Positions 44,813-57,700 of a DNA stretch of 64,000 nucleotides are shown here, piece by piece. The DNA lies in assembly GCA_944474755.1 (NCBI GenBank), contig OX104113.1, positions 55,324,074-55,388,073 of the forward strand. Direction: 5' to 3'. Below the pieces are notes generated by a model. That model saw nothing but the letters and a program-made list of their open reading frames with translations. It searched no databases and was not told where the DNA came from. The translations under genes and the position numbers were made by a program. This stretch comes from Limnoperna fortunei. Taxonomy: Eukaryota > Mollusca > Bivalvia > Mytilida > Modiolidae. The first letter of the stretch is position 1. Each line of letters begins with the position of its first letter.

Positions 44813-47800
44813 CAATTGTTCTTGGAACAATTGAGGGCTTTCCCACACTTTGGGTTCCTTTAGAATTGATTTCAAAATGATCAGATCGATTCCCAGACCG
44901 TTGCCAAGCAATGCACACCAACAGGAAAAAAATTAGGACGTGACCTTGACCTTTGACCTTGTGCCTGTTTCAATGTCAAGGGTCATGACTGTGACTGATG
45001 AAGACCCCATGCCTCTATCATTAATAATAAACGAGTAACATGTGAAAAACCAATAAGTTACATGTATAATGGGAGATAACTCCTATAAGATGACTTCAAA
45101 TCCTTTTCCTGTAAATGTGACAAGGTTGCTCCTTTATGAGATGAACATTTTGAACTCTCTACTTTCCATTTATCGTTAATAGTTAATGAGTTACATGTGA
45201 AAAACCACTCAGTTACATATATAATGGGAGATAACTCCTATAAAATGAAGTCAAATCCTTTTCCTGTAAATGTGACAAAGTTGCTCCTTTAAGAGACCAA
45301 CATTTTGCACTCTTAGGTTTCCCTCTATCATTAATAGTTAATGAGTAACATGTGAAAAACCAATAAGTTACATGTATAATGGGAGATAACTCCTTTGAGA
45401 TGACTTCAAATCCTTTTCTTGTAAATGTGACAAGGTTGCTCCTTTAAGAGATGAACATTTTGCACTCTCTACTTTCCCTTTATCGTTAATAGTTAATGAG
45501 TTACATGTGAAAAACCACTCAGTTACATATATAATGGGAGATAACTCCTATAAAATGAAGTCAAATTCTTTTCCTGTAAATGTGACAAAGTTGCTTCTAA
45601 AAAGACCAACATTTTGCACTCTTTAGTTTCCCTCTATCATTAATAGTTAATGAGTAACATGTGAAAAACCAATAAGTTACATATATAATGGGAGATAACT
45701 CCTTTAAAATGAAGTCAAATCCTTTTCCTGTAATGTGACAAAGTTGCTCCTTTAAGAGACCAACATTTTGCACTCTTTGGTTTCCCTCTATCATTAATAG
45801 TTAATGAGTAACATGTGAAAAACCAATAAGTTACATATATAATGGGAGATAACTCCTATAAAGTGAAGTCAAATCCTTTTCCTGTAAATGTGACAAAGTT
45901 GCTCCTTTAAGAGACCAACATTTTGCACTCTTTGGTTTCCCTCTATCATTAATAGTTAATGAGTATCATGTGAAAAACCACTAAGTTACATGTATAATGG
46001 GAGATAACTCCTATAAGATGACTTCAAATGCTTTTCCTGTAAATGTGACAAGGTTGCTCCTATAAGAGATGAACATTTTGCACTCTCTACTTTCCCTTTA
46101 TCGTTAATTGTTAATGAGTTACATGTGAAAAACCACTCAGTTACATATATAATGGGAGATAACTCCTATAAAATGAAGTCAAATCCTTTTTCTGTAAAAG
46201 TGACAAAGTTGCTCCTTTCAAAGACCAACATTATGCACTCTTTGGTTTCCCTCTATCATTAATAGTTAATGATTATCATGCGAAAAACCACTAAGTTACA
46301 TGTATAATGGGAGATAACTCCTATAAGATGACTTCAAATCCTTTTCCTGTAAATGTGACAAGGTTGCTCCTTTAAGAGATGAACATTTTGCACTCTCTAC
46401 TTTCCCTTTATCGTTAATAGTTAATGAGTTACATGTGAAAAACCACTCAGTTACATATATAATGGGAGATAACTCCTATAAAATGAAGTCAAATCCTTTT
46501 CCTGTAAATGTGACAAAGTTGCTCCTTTAAGAGACCAACATTTTGCACTCTTTGGTTTCCCTCTATCATTATTAGTTAATGAGTAACATGTGAAAAACCA
46601 ATAAACTACATATATAATGGGAGATAACTCCTATAAGATGACCTCAAATCCTTTTCCTACAAATGTGTATCTTTTATAGTTTTGGAGGAGTAGTGAACAC
46701 AAGCAGAGGTCAAAATCTAGAACATGACCTTGACCTTGTGACCATGTTCAAGGTCAAAGGTCATGAGGGTCTATGGTGAAGACCCCAGGTCTGTATCTCT
46801 TCTAGTTCCTGAGATTTCTTGGCATTTCTCTTATAACCAATATATAAGGGGAGAAAACTCCCATAAGATGTCGTGAAATTCTATTCGCGACATGTGACAA
46901 AGTTGCGCACAGCTTGACTGAATACTTTGGAAAAGGTTGCGAAGCGATATCTTTTACGGTGTCAGAGAAGAAGCGCACACAAGCTTTCCGGTGTAAGGGG
47001 AGATAACTCCGTAAGGACAAAGTTTGCGACACACTGCCCATGGCAGAGACCCCTTGCCTCTGTCATTAATAGCTTGTGAGTTACATATGAAAAACCAATA
47101 AATTACATATTTAATGGGAGATAACTCTTATAAGATGATTTCAAATCCTTTTCCTACAAATGTGACAAAGTTGCTCTTTTAAGAGATCAACATTTTCCAC
47201 TCTTTGGTTTTTCTCCATCTTTAGTAGTGAACACAAGCAGAGGTCAAAATCTAGAACGTGACCCTGACCTATGACCTTGTGACCATTTTCAAGGTCAAAG
47301 GTCTTAAGGGTCTATGGTGAAGAACCCAGGTCTGAATCGTTAATTGTTTATGAGTAATATGTTAAAAACCAATAATTTACATTTAAAATGGGAGATAACT
47401 CCTTAAGATGACTTGAAATCGTTATCCTGTAAATATGACAAAGTTGCTCCTTTAAGAGACCAACATTTTGCACTCTTTGGTTTCCCTCTGTCATTAAAAA
47501 TAATGAGTAACATGTGAAAAACCAATAATTTACATTTAAAATGGGAGATAACTCCTATCAGATGACTTCAAATCCTTATCCTGTAAAAGTGACAAAGTTG
47601 CTCCTTTAAAAGATGAACATTTTGCATTCTTTGGTTTCGATCTATCATTAATAGTTAATGAGGTACCTGTGAATAACCAATAATTTACATTTAAAATGGG
47701 AGATAACTCCTATAAGATGACTTTAAATCCTTATCCTGCAAATGTGACAAAGTTGCTCCTTTAAGAGATGAACATTTTGCGCACTTTGGTTTCCCTCTAT

Positions 47801-48605
47801 CATTAATAGTTAATGAGATACATGTGAAAAACCAATAATTTACATTTATAATGGGAGATAACTCCTATAAGATGACTTCAAATCCTTATCCTGTAAATGT
47901 GACAAAGTTGCTCCTTTAAGAGACCAACATTTTGCACTCTTACGTTTCCGTCTATCATTAATAGGTAATGAGTAACATGTGAAAAACCAATAAGTTACAT
48001 GTATAATGGGAGATAACTCCTATAAGATGACCTCAAATCCTTTTCCTACAAATGTTGCGCCTTTAAGAGATCTACATTTTTCATTATTTGGGTTTTCCTC
48101 TATCTTTTATAGTTTTGGAGGAGTAGTGAACACAAGCAGAGGTCAAAATCTAGAACATGACCTTGACCTTTGACCATGTTCAAGGTCAAAGGTCATGAGG
48201 GTCTATGTTGAAGACCCCAGGTCTGTATCTCTTCTAGTTCCTGAGATTTCTTGGCATTTCTCTTATAACCAATATATAAGGGGAGAAAACTTCCATAAGA
48301 TGTCGTGAAATTCTATTCGCGACATGTGACAAAGTTGCACACAGTTTGACTGAAGACTTTGGAAAAGGTTGCGAAGTGATATCTTTTACGGTGTCGGAGA
48401 AGAAGCGCACACAAGCGTTCCGGTGTAAGGGGAGATAACTCCGTAAGGACAAAGTTTGTGACACACTGCCCATGGCAGAGATCACGGTTTCAATGATCGG
48501 TCACATGTACAAAATATCAAAGCGACACGACAAAAAATGAGCCGTCCAGACTTGGCGGAAGAATTTTTTCCGTAAAATAATAATAAGAAAAAGAAAAATT
48601 TAAGA
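44813..48605. repeat. Array unit I (3.79 kb): hairpin, AGGTCA sites, 155-bp repeats
   Basis: Opens with hairpin CAATTGTTC-TTG-GAACAATTG and GAGGGCTTTCCCAC. AGGTCA motifs follow (44939-44980), then about eleven 155-bp repeats (45010-46655), then a unique-type block with AGGTCA sites and TTCTATTCGCGACATGTGAC (46671-47050). About seven more repeats and a near-identical second copy of that block (48105-48482) come next. It closes with GACTTGGCGGAAGAA and an AAT-rich tract. 155-bp unit landmarks: TAATGGGAGATAACTCCTAT, AATCCTTTTCCTGTAAATGT, TTGCTCCTTTAAGAGACCAA, CATTTTGCACTCTTTGG. Confidence 0.88.
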
Positions 48606-51600
48606 TCAACTGTTCGGTTGAACATTTGAGGGTCTTTCCATATTAATTTTAATTTTGTATTACATGATGACATTTAAAATAATCATCTTTTTGCAAAATG
48701 TTATAACTTTGCTATAAATATTTTAAATAGAAATTATTTTATATTATTTGCTACAGATTGGCATTCTAAGAGAGATAACTCTGATAAAAGTTTTATACAA
48801 CTTTTAACGCCATGTCTTTATTTACTCGTAATTATTAATAGAACATTTTAAGACGAAAATAATTTCAATATCTTTAAAAATAGCAAAGGTAAAAAACTAG
48901 TAAGTGACCTTGACCCATACAAGTTTTCAAAAGGTCAAAGGGCATGAGGGTCTATGGTGAAGACCCCATGCATCTATCATTAATAGTAAATGAGTTACAA
49001 GTGAAAAACCAATAAGTTACATATATAATGGGAGATAACTCCTATAAAATGAAGTCAAATCCTTTTCCTGTAAAAGTGAGAAAGTTGTTCCTTTAAGAGA
49101 TCAACATTTTGCACTCTTTAGTTTCCCTCTATCATTAAAAGTTAATGAGTACCATGTGAAAAACCAATCAGTTACATATATAATGGGAGATAACTCCTAT
49201 AAAATGAAGTCAAATCCTTTCCCTACAAATGCAACAAAGTTGCTCCTTTAAGAGACCAACATTTTGCACTCTGTCGTTTCCCTTTATCATTAATAGTTAA
49301 TGAGTAACATGTAAAAAACCAATAAGTTACATATATAATGGGAGATAACTTCTATAAAATGAAGTCAAATCCTTTACTTGTAAATGTAACAAAGTTGCTC
49401 CTTTAAGAGATCAACATTTTGCACTCTTTAGTTTCCCTCTATCATTAATAGTTAATGAGTGCCATGCGAAAAACCAATCAGTTATATATATAATGGGAGA
49501 TAACTCCTATAAAATGAAGTCAAATCCTTTCCCTGTAAATGTAACAAAGTTGCTCCTGTAAAAGACCAACATTTTGCACTCTTTACTTTCCCTTTATCAT
49601 TAATAGTTAATGAGTTACATGTGAAAAACTAATAAATTACACATATAATGGGAGATAACTCCTATAAAATGAAGTCAAATCCTTTCCCTGTAAAGGTAAC
49701 ATAGTTGCTCCTTTAAGAGATCAACATTTTGCACTCTTTAGTTTACCTCTATCATTAATAGTTAATGAGTACCATGTGAAAAACCAATCAGTTACATATA
49801 TAATGGGAGATAACTCCTATAAAATGAAGTCAAATCCTTTCCCTACAAATGTAACAAAGTTGCTCCTTTAAGAGACCAACATTTTGCACTCTTTCGTTTC
49901 CCTTTATCATTAATAGTTAATGAGTAACATGTAAAAAACCAATAAGTTACATATATAATATGAGATAACTCCTATGAAATGAAGTCAAATCCTTTTCCTG
50001 TAAATGTAACAAAGTTGCTCCTATAAGAGATCAACATTTTGCACTCTTTACTTTCCCTCTATCATTAATAATAAATGAGTACCATGTGAAAAACCAATCA
50101 GTTAAATATATAATGGGAGATAACTCCTATAAAATGAAGTCAAATCCTTTCCCTATAAATGTAACAAAGTTGCTCCTTTAAGAGATCAACATTTTGCACT
50201 CTTTACTTTCCCTCTATCATTAATAATAAATGAGTACCATGTGAAAAACCAATCAGTTAAATATATAATGGGAGATAACTCCTATAAAATGAAGTCAAAT
50301 CCTTTCCCTATAAATGTAACAAAGTTGCTCCTTTAAGAGATCAACATTTTGCACTCTTTACTTTCCCTCTATCATTAATAATAAATGAGTACCATGTGAA
50401 AAACCAATCAGTTAAATATATAATGGGAGATAACTCCTATAAAATGAAGTCAAATCCTTTCCCTATAAATGTAACAAAGTTGCTCCTTTAAAAGACCAAC
50501 ATTTTGCACTCTTTCGTTTCCCTTTATCATTAATAGTTAATGAGTAACATGTAAAAAACCAATAAGTTACATATATAATGGGAGATAACTCCTATAAAAT
50601 GAAGTCAAACCCTTTATCTGTTTATGTTACAAGTTGCTCCTTTAAAAGATCAACATTTTGCACTCTTTACTTTCCCTCTGTCATTAATAATAAATGAGTA
50701 CCATGTGAAAAACCAATCAGTTAAATACATATTGGGAGATAACTCCTATAAAATGAAGTCAAATCCTTTCCCTATAAATGTAACAAAGTTGCTCCTTTAA
50801 GAGATCAACCTTTTGCACTCTTTTCTTTCCCTCTATCATTAATAATAAATGAGTACCATGTGAAAAACCAATCAGTTAAATATATAATGGGAGATAACTC
50901 CTATAAAATGAAGTCAAATCCTTTCCCTATAAATGTAACAAAGTTGCTCCTTTAAGAGACCAACATTTTGCACTCTTTCGTTTCCCTTTATCATTAATAG
51001 TTAATGAGTAACATGTAAAAAACCAATAAGTTACATATATAATGGGAGATTACTCCTATAAAATGAAGTCAAATCTTTTATCTGTTAATGTAACAAAGTT
51101 GCTCCTTTAAAAGATCAACATTTTGCACTCTTTACTTTCCCTCTATCATTAATAGTTAATGAGTAACATGTAAAAAACCAATTAGTTACATATATAATGG
51201 GAGATAACTCCTATAAAATGAAGTCAAATTACTTCCCTCCAAATGTGACAAAGTTGCGTCTTAATAAGACGAACATTTTATTCTCAATAAGTGTTTATCT
51301 ATCTTTTACCGTTTCAGAGGAGTAGCGCAAACAAGCAAATGTCAAAATTTAGAACGTGACCTTGACCTTTGACCTTGTGTCCATTTTCAAGGTCAAAGGT
51401 CAAGATGATCTATGGTGAAGACCCCAGGCCTCTATCTCTTTTAGTTGTTGAGATTTGTTTGAATATCACTTACTACTTTTATTTAAAGGGAGATAACTCC
51501 TATAAGATGTCGTCAGAACCCTTCAATCAATCTGTCCCAAAGTTGCGCAAGGATATAGGACACATTTTGGTAAAGGTTTGGTATTGCTATCTTTTTTGGT

Positions 51601-51816
51601 TTAGGAAGAGTAGCATGAACAAGCTTTTTAGTAAAAGGGGAGATAACTCCTAAAAGGAAAAGGGTGCGGTCAGTCAGGGTGAACTGCGAAAGCGCAATGG
51701 GTAACCGATATCAGATATAAAATATCAAAGCGACATGTCGCGAAGTAAAAAAACCAGACACGGAAATAAGTTGGCGGAAGAAAAGAGAAAAGAATAATAA
51801 TAATAATAATTAAAGA
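48606..51816. repeat. Array unit II (3.21 kb)
   Basis: Opens with hairpin TCAACTGTTC-GGTT-GAACATTTGA (one mismatch) and GGGTCTTTCCAC. AGGTCA sites follow (48907-48942), then about fifteen 155-bp repeats (48975-51240). The terminal block has a 17-bp perfect inverted repeat of AGGTCA sites (51361-51377 / 51388-51404), CTGCGAAAGCGCAATGGGTA, GACATGTCGCGAAG, TTGGCGGAAGAA and (AAT)n. A 94-codon open frame at 51369-51653 is an incidental frame of the repeat. Confidence 0.9.
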
Positions 51817-54707
51817 TCAACTGTTCGGTTGAACATTTGAGGGTCTTTCCACATTAATTTTAATTTGTATTACATGATGACATTTAAAATAATAATTTTT
51901 TTGCAAAATGTTATAACTTTGCTATAAATATTTAAAAAAAATTATTTTGTCTTATTTGCCACAGATTGGCATTCTAAGAGAGATAACTCTTATAAAAGTA
52001 TTATACAACTTTTCACGCCATGTCTTAATTTACTCGAAATTATTAATAGAACATTTTTGGACGAAAATAATTTCAATATCTTTAAAAATAGCAAGGTCAA
52101 AAACTAGTACGTGACCTTGACCCATACAAGTTTTCAAGGTCAAAGGGCATGAGTGTCTATGGTGAAGACCCCATGCCTCTATCATTACTAGTTAATGAGT
52201 AACATGTAAAAAACCAATAAGTTACATATATAATGGGAGATAACTCCTATAAAATGAAGTCAAATCCTTTCCCTGTAAATGTAACAAAGTTGCTCCTTTA
52301 AGAGACCAACATTTTGCACTCTTTAGTTTCCCTTTATCATTAATAGTTAATGAGTACCATGCGAAAAAACAATCAGTTACATATTTAATGGGAGATAACT
52401 CCTATAAAATGACGTCAAATCCTTTCCCTGTAAATGCAACAAAGTTGCTCCTTTAAGAGACCAACATTTTGCACTCTTTAGTTTCCCTTTATCATTAATA
52501 GTTTATGTGTAACCTGTAAAAAACCAATCAGTTACATATATAATGGGAGATAACTCCTATAAAATGAAGTCAAATCCTTTCCCTGTAAATGTAACAAAGT
52601 TGCTCCTTTAAGAGACCAACATTTTGCACTCTTTAGTTTTCCTTTATCATTAATAGTTAATGAGTAACATGTAAAAAAAAAATAAGTTACATATATAATG
52701 GGAGATAACTCCTATAAGATGACTTCAAATCCTTATCCTGTAAATGTGACAAAGTTGCTCCTTTAAGAGACCAACATTTTGCACTCTTTAGTTTCCCTTT
52801 ATCATTAATAGTGAATGTGTAACCTGTAAAAAACCAATCAGTTACATATATAATGGGAGATAACTCCTATAAAATGAAGTCAAATCCTTTCCCTGTAAAT
52901 GTAACAAAGTTGCTCCTTTAAGAGACCAACATTTTGCACTCTTTAGTTTCCCTTTATCATTAATAGTTAATGAGTAACATGTAGAAAACCAATAAGTTAC
53001 ATATATAACGGGAGATAACTCCTACCAAATGAAGTCAAATCCTTTCCCTGTAAATGTAACAAAGTTGCTCCTTTAAAAGACCAATATTTTTCACTCTTTA
53101 GTTTCCCTTTATCATTAAAAGTTAATGACTAACATGTAAAAAACCAATAAGTTACATATATAATGGGAGATAACTCCTATAAAATGAAGTCAAATCGTTC
53201 TCCAGTAAATGTGACAAAGTTGCTCCTTTAAAAGATCAACATTTTGCACTCTTTAGTTTCATTTTATCATTAATAGTTAATGAGTAACATGTAAAAAACC
53301 AATAAGTTACATATATAATGGGAGATAACTCCTACAAAATGAAGTCAAATCCTTTATCTGTAAAAGTAACAAAGTTGCTCCTTTAAGAGATCAACATTTT
53401 GCACTCTTTAGTTTCCCTCTATCATGAATAGTTAATGAGTAACATGTAAAAAACCAATCAGTTACATATATAATGGGAGATAACTCCTATAAAATGAAGT
53501 CAAATCGTTCTCCAGTAAATGTGACAAAGTTGCTCCTTTAAAAGATCAACATTTTGCACTCTTTAGTTTTCCTCTATCATTAATAGTTAATGAGTACCAT
53601 GTGAAAAACCAATCAGTTACATATATAATGGGAGATAACTCCTATAAAATCAAGTCAAATCGTTCTCCAGTAAATGTGACAAAGTTGCTCCTTTGAAAGA
53701 TCAACATTTTGCACTCTTTAGTTTCATTTTATCATTAATAGTTAATGAGTAACATGTAAAAAACCAATAAGTTACATATATAATGGGAGATAACTCCTAC
53801 AAAATGAAGTCAAATCCTTTCTCTGTAAATGTAACAAAGTTGCTCCTTTAAGAGATCAACACTTTGCACTCTTTAGTTTCCCTCTATCATGAATAGTTAA
53901 TGAGTAACATGTAAAAAACAACTCAGTTACATATATAATGGGAGATAACTCCTATAAAATGAAGTCAAATCCGTTTACTGAAAATGTAAAAAAGTTGCTC
54001 CCTTAAAAGTCCAACATTTTGCACTCTTTAGTTTCATTTTATCATTAATAGTTAATGAGTAACATGTAAAAAACCAATTAGTTACATATATAATGGGAGA
54101 TAACTCCTATAAAATGAAGTCAAATTACTTCCCTCCAAATGTGACAAAGTTGCGTCTTAATAAGACGAACATTTTATTCTCAATAAGTGTTTATCTATCT
54201 TTTACCGTTTCAGAGGAGTAGCGCAAACAAGCAAATGTCAAAATTTAGAACGTGACCTTGACCTTTGACCTTGTGTCCATTTTCAAGGTCAAAGGTCAAG
54301 ATGATCTATGGTGAAGACCCCAGGCCTCTATCTCTTTTAGTTGTTGAGATTTGTTTGAATATCACTTACTACTTTTATTTAAAGGGAGATAACTCCTATA
54401 AGATGTCGTCAGAACCCTTCAATCAATCTGTCCCAAAGTTGCGCAAGGATATAGGACACATTTTGGTAAAGGTTTGGTATTGCTATCTTTTTTGGTTTAG
54501 GAAGAGTAGCATGAACAAGCTTTTTAGTAAAAGGGGAGATAACTCCTAAAAGGAAAAGGGTGCGGTCAGTCAGGGTGAACTGCGAAAGCGCAATGGGTAA
54601 CCGATATCAGATATAAAATATCAAAGCGACATGTCGCGAAGTAAAAAAACCAGACACGGAAATAAGTTTGCGGAAGAAAAGAGAAAAGAATAATAATAAA
54701 TATAAGT
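51817..54707. repeat. Array unit III (2.89 kb)
   Basis: Same organisation as unit II with about thirteen 155-bp repeats (52170-54135). Its last 659 bp (54041-54699) match 51145-51803 with one difference that I can see (54669 T for 51773 G). The opening hairpin is identical to that of unit II. Confidence 0.9.
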
Positions 54708-57700
54708 TCATTGGTTCTACCGAACAAATGATAGGCTTTCCACTTATCGCAAAAATGACCTTGACATTGACTCTGGTTTATGGAAATTGGCTTTTCTTTT
54801 CAAAATAAACAAACGAAAGAAAAAACCATTCGGCTATCTTTCGACATAAAAAAGGTTAAAAAATAGGACGTTAAGTGACATAAATGCCCTTGACCAGCAA
54901 GTTTTTGATATTTGCATACTTTATGCTTTAAAAACAAAGCATTTATTAAGATTTTCCATTTTATTTACACGAAAAAGCAGAATTTCCAAAAAATATGTTT
55001 TGACCTTGACTTCTCTAAATATGACCTTGACCATGCTTAGGGTCAATAAAGGACAATAAAGGACAAACAGTGAAGATCCTATGTCAATATGTCGTATAAT
55101 GATGAAGAAATGACTATTTATCATAAATACAAAAATGTATAAGATGACCTTGACCTTTGACCTTGGTTTTATTTTCAAGGTCAAGGGTCATACTGGTCTA
55201 TAGTGAAGACCCAATGCCTCTACTATCAATAGTTGATAAGTAATTAATGAAAACCTAATTATCAGTGATTGTAATGGGGGATAACTCCTATAAGATTAAG
55301 TCGGATCCTTTCCCTTCAAATGTAAAAAAGTTGCGCCTTTATGAGACCAACATTTTATCCATTTTAACTTATAGCCTATCTTTTACGGTTTCAATGAAAT
55401 AGCGATGACAAGACAATGTCAAAATTTCAAACGTGACCTTGACCTTTGACCTTGTGTCCATTTTCAAGGTCAAGGTCAATGATGACTAATGATATTAGGT
55501 TTCATATAAATATCTGTTATAGTAACTGAGATATATTGATGTAATGTAATTCACAATATATTTAATTGGTCTAGGGGAGATAACTCTTATAAAAATGTCA
55601 AATAAAAAAAGTGACGATTCAAGATCTTAATATGATACACATTTTGGTAAAGGTTTTAGTTCTCTATCTATTATAGTAAAGGAGGAGATCTGCACACAAC
55701 AAAGGGTCAAAAATTAGAACATGACCTTGACCTTTGACCTTGTGACCTTTTTCAAGGTCAAGGTCAATGATGACCAACTGTGAAATATCTAGTCTCTGTC
55801 ACCTCTGGTTCATGAGTTACAATGGTACAAAATGTACTTCCAATAAATAAGGGGAAATAACTCCAACAAGGAGTCGTCAAAATACTTTGCGCGATATGTA
55901 ACAAATTGTCGCAATCAATAGCTGACCATTTTGCAACAACTTTTATTGCAAAATCTTTTACGGTTTCAAAGTTTATCTGGACACAAGCTTTTTTATGACA
56001 AGGGAAATAACTCCGTAAAGAAAAAGTGTTCGGTGTGACATGGTCAACTGCGAAAGCGTAATGTCTCATACATACATAGTACAAAATATCTTTACGACAT
56101 GTCGCAAAACAAAATTAATAATGGGAAAAGAAACTTGGCGGAAAAAAAAGAATAATAATAATAAATATAGGTTCAATCGTTCTAACGAACGATTAATAGG
56201 CTTTCCACTTAAAAGAAACCTAAAATAAATGACCTTGAAACTAAAAAGCTAAGCAAGATCCGCAATTCGACTATAGCAATTAATAGGTTCAAAAATAATT
56301 AAAAAAAACCATTTAGATATTTTTAAAAAATAAGAAAGGTCATTAAATAGGACGTTAGAAATCTTGAGTGACCTTGACAACTGATCTTTTAATCTACGTA
56401 AATTTTACTTATAGACAATAGCATTTATAAGAATAAGCCATTTAAAATACATAGGACCATGAAAAAAATTAAAAAAGGACTTTGACCTTGACTCTTACAC
56501 CGTGACCTTGACCATGCTGAAGGTCAACTGTGATCAACATTGAAGATTTTATGCCAATATCTCTTCTAGTTATTGAGATATGACTACTTATAAAATTTAC
56601 CAATAATTAGCAGATGACCTTGACCTTTGACCTTGTATTTGTGTTCAAGGTCAAGGGTCCTAATGGTCTATAGTGAAGACCCCAAGCCTCTACTATTAAT
56701 AGTTGATAAGTAATTATTGAAAAACTAATTAACAATGGTTGTAATGGGGGATAACTCCTATAAGATGAAGTCGGATCCTTTACCTCAAAGTAGGAAAAAG
56801 TTACGCCTTTATGAGACCAACATTTTATCCATTATAACTTATAGCCTATCTTTTACCGTTTCAAAGTAATAGCGATGACAAGACAATGCCAAAATTTCAA
56901 ACATGACCTTGACCTTTGACCTTGTGTCCATTTTCAAGGTCAAGGTCAATGATGACCAATGATATAAGGTTTCATATATATATCTGTTATAGTTACTGAG
57001 ATATAGTGATATAGTGCAATTCACAATACATTTTATTGGTCTAGGGGAGATAACTCTTATAAAAATGTCAAATAAAAAAAGTGACGATTCAAGATCTCAA
57101 TATGATACACATTTTGGTAAAGGTTTCAGTTCTCTATCTATTATAGTAAAGGAGGAGATCTGCACACAACCAAGGGTCAAAAATTAGAACATGACCTTGA
57201 CCTTTGACCTTGTGACCTTTTTCAAGGTCAAGGTCAATGATGACCAACTGTGAAATATCTAGTCTATATCACCTCTGGTTCATGAGTTACAATGGTACAA
57301 ATTGTACTTCCAATAAATAAGGGGAAATAACTCCTACAAGGAGTCGTCAAAATACTTTGCGCGATATGTAACAAATTGTCGCAATCCATAGCTGACCATT
57401 TTGCAACAACTTTTATTGCGAAATCTTTTACGGTTTCATAGTTTATCTGCACACAAGCTTTTCTGTAACAGGGGAGATAACTCCGTAAAGAACAAGTGTT
57501 CGGTGTGACAGGGTCAACTGCGAAAGCGTAATGTCTTATACATCCATTGTACAAAATGTCTTTACGACATGTTGCGAAACAAAATTTATAATGGGAAAAG
57601 AAAACTTGGCGGAAAAAAATAAGAATAATAATAATAAATATAGGTTCAATCGTTCTAACGAACGATTAATAGGCTTTCCACTTAAAAGAAACCTAAAATA

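Noticed and set aside
44813..44840. Canonical Helitron 3' end
   Set aside because: Helitrons end in a hairpin followed closely by CTRR. Here the hairpin is followed by GAGGGCTTTCC and further repeat sequence, and no A|T insertion boundary is demonstrable.
51369..54549. Two identical 94-codon open frames as a duplicated gene
   Set aside because: They are the same frame of the near-identical array segments at 51145 and 54041. The content follows the AGGTCA and GGGAGATAACTCC repeats, with no domain.
44813..54707. CRISPR-like regular repeats
   Set aside because: The 155-bp units are contiguous tandem repeats with no unique spacers, in eukaryotic intronic DNA.
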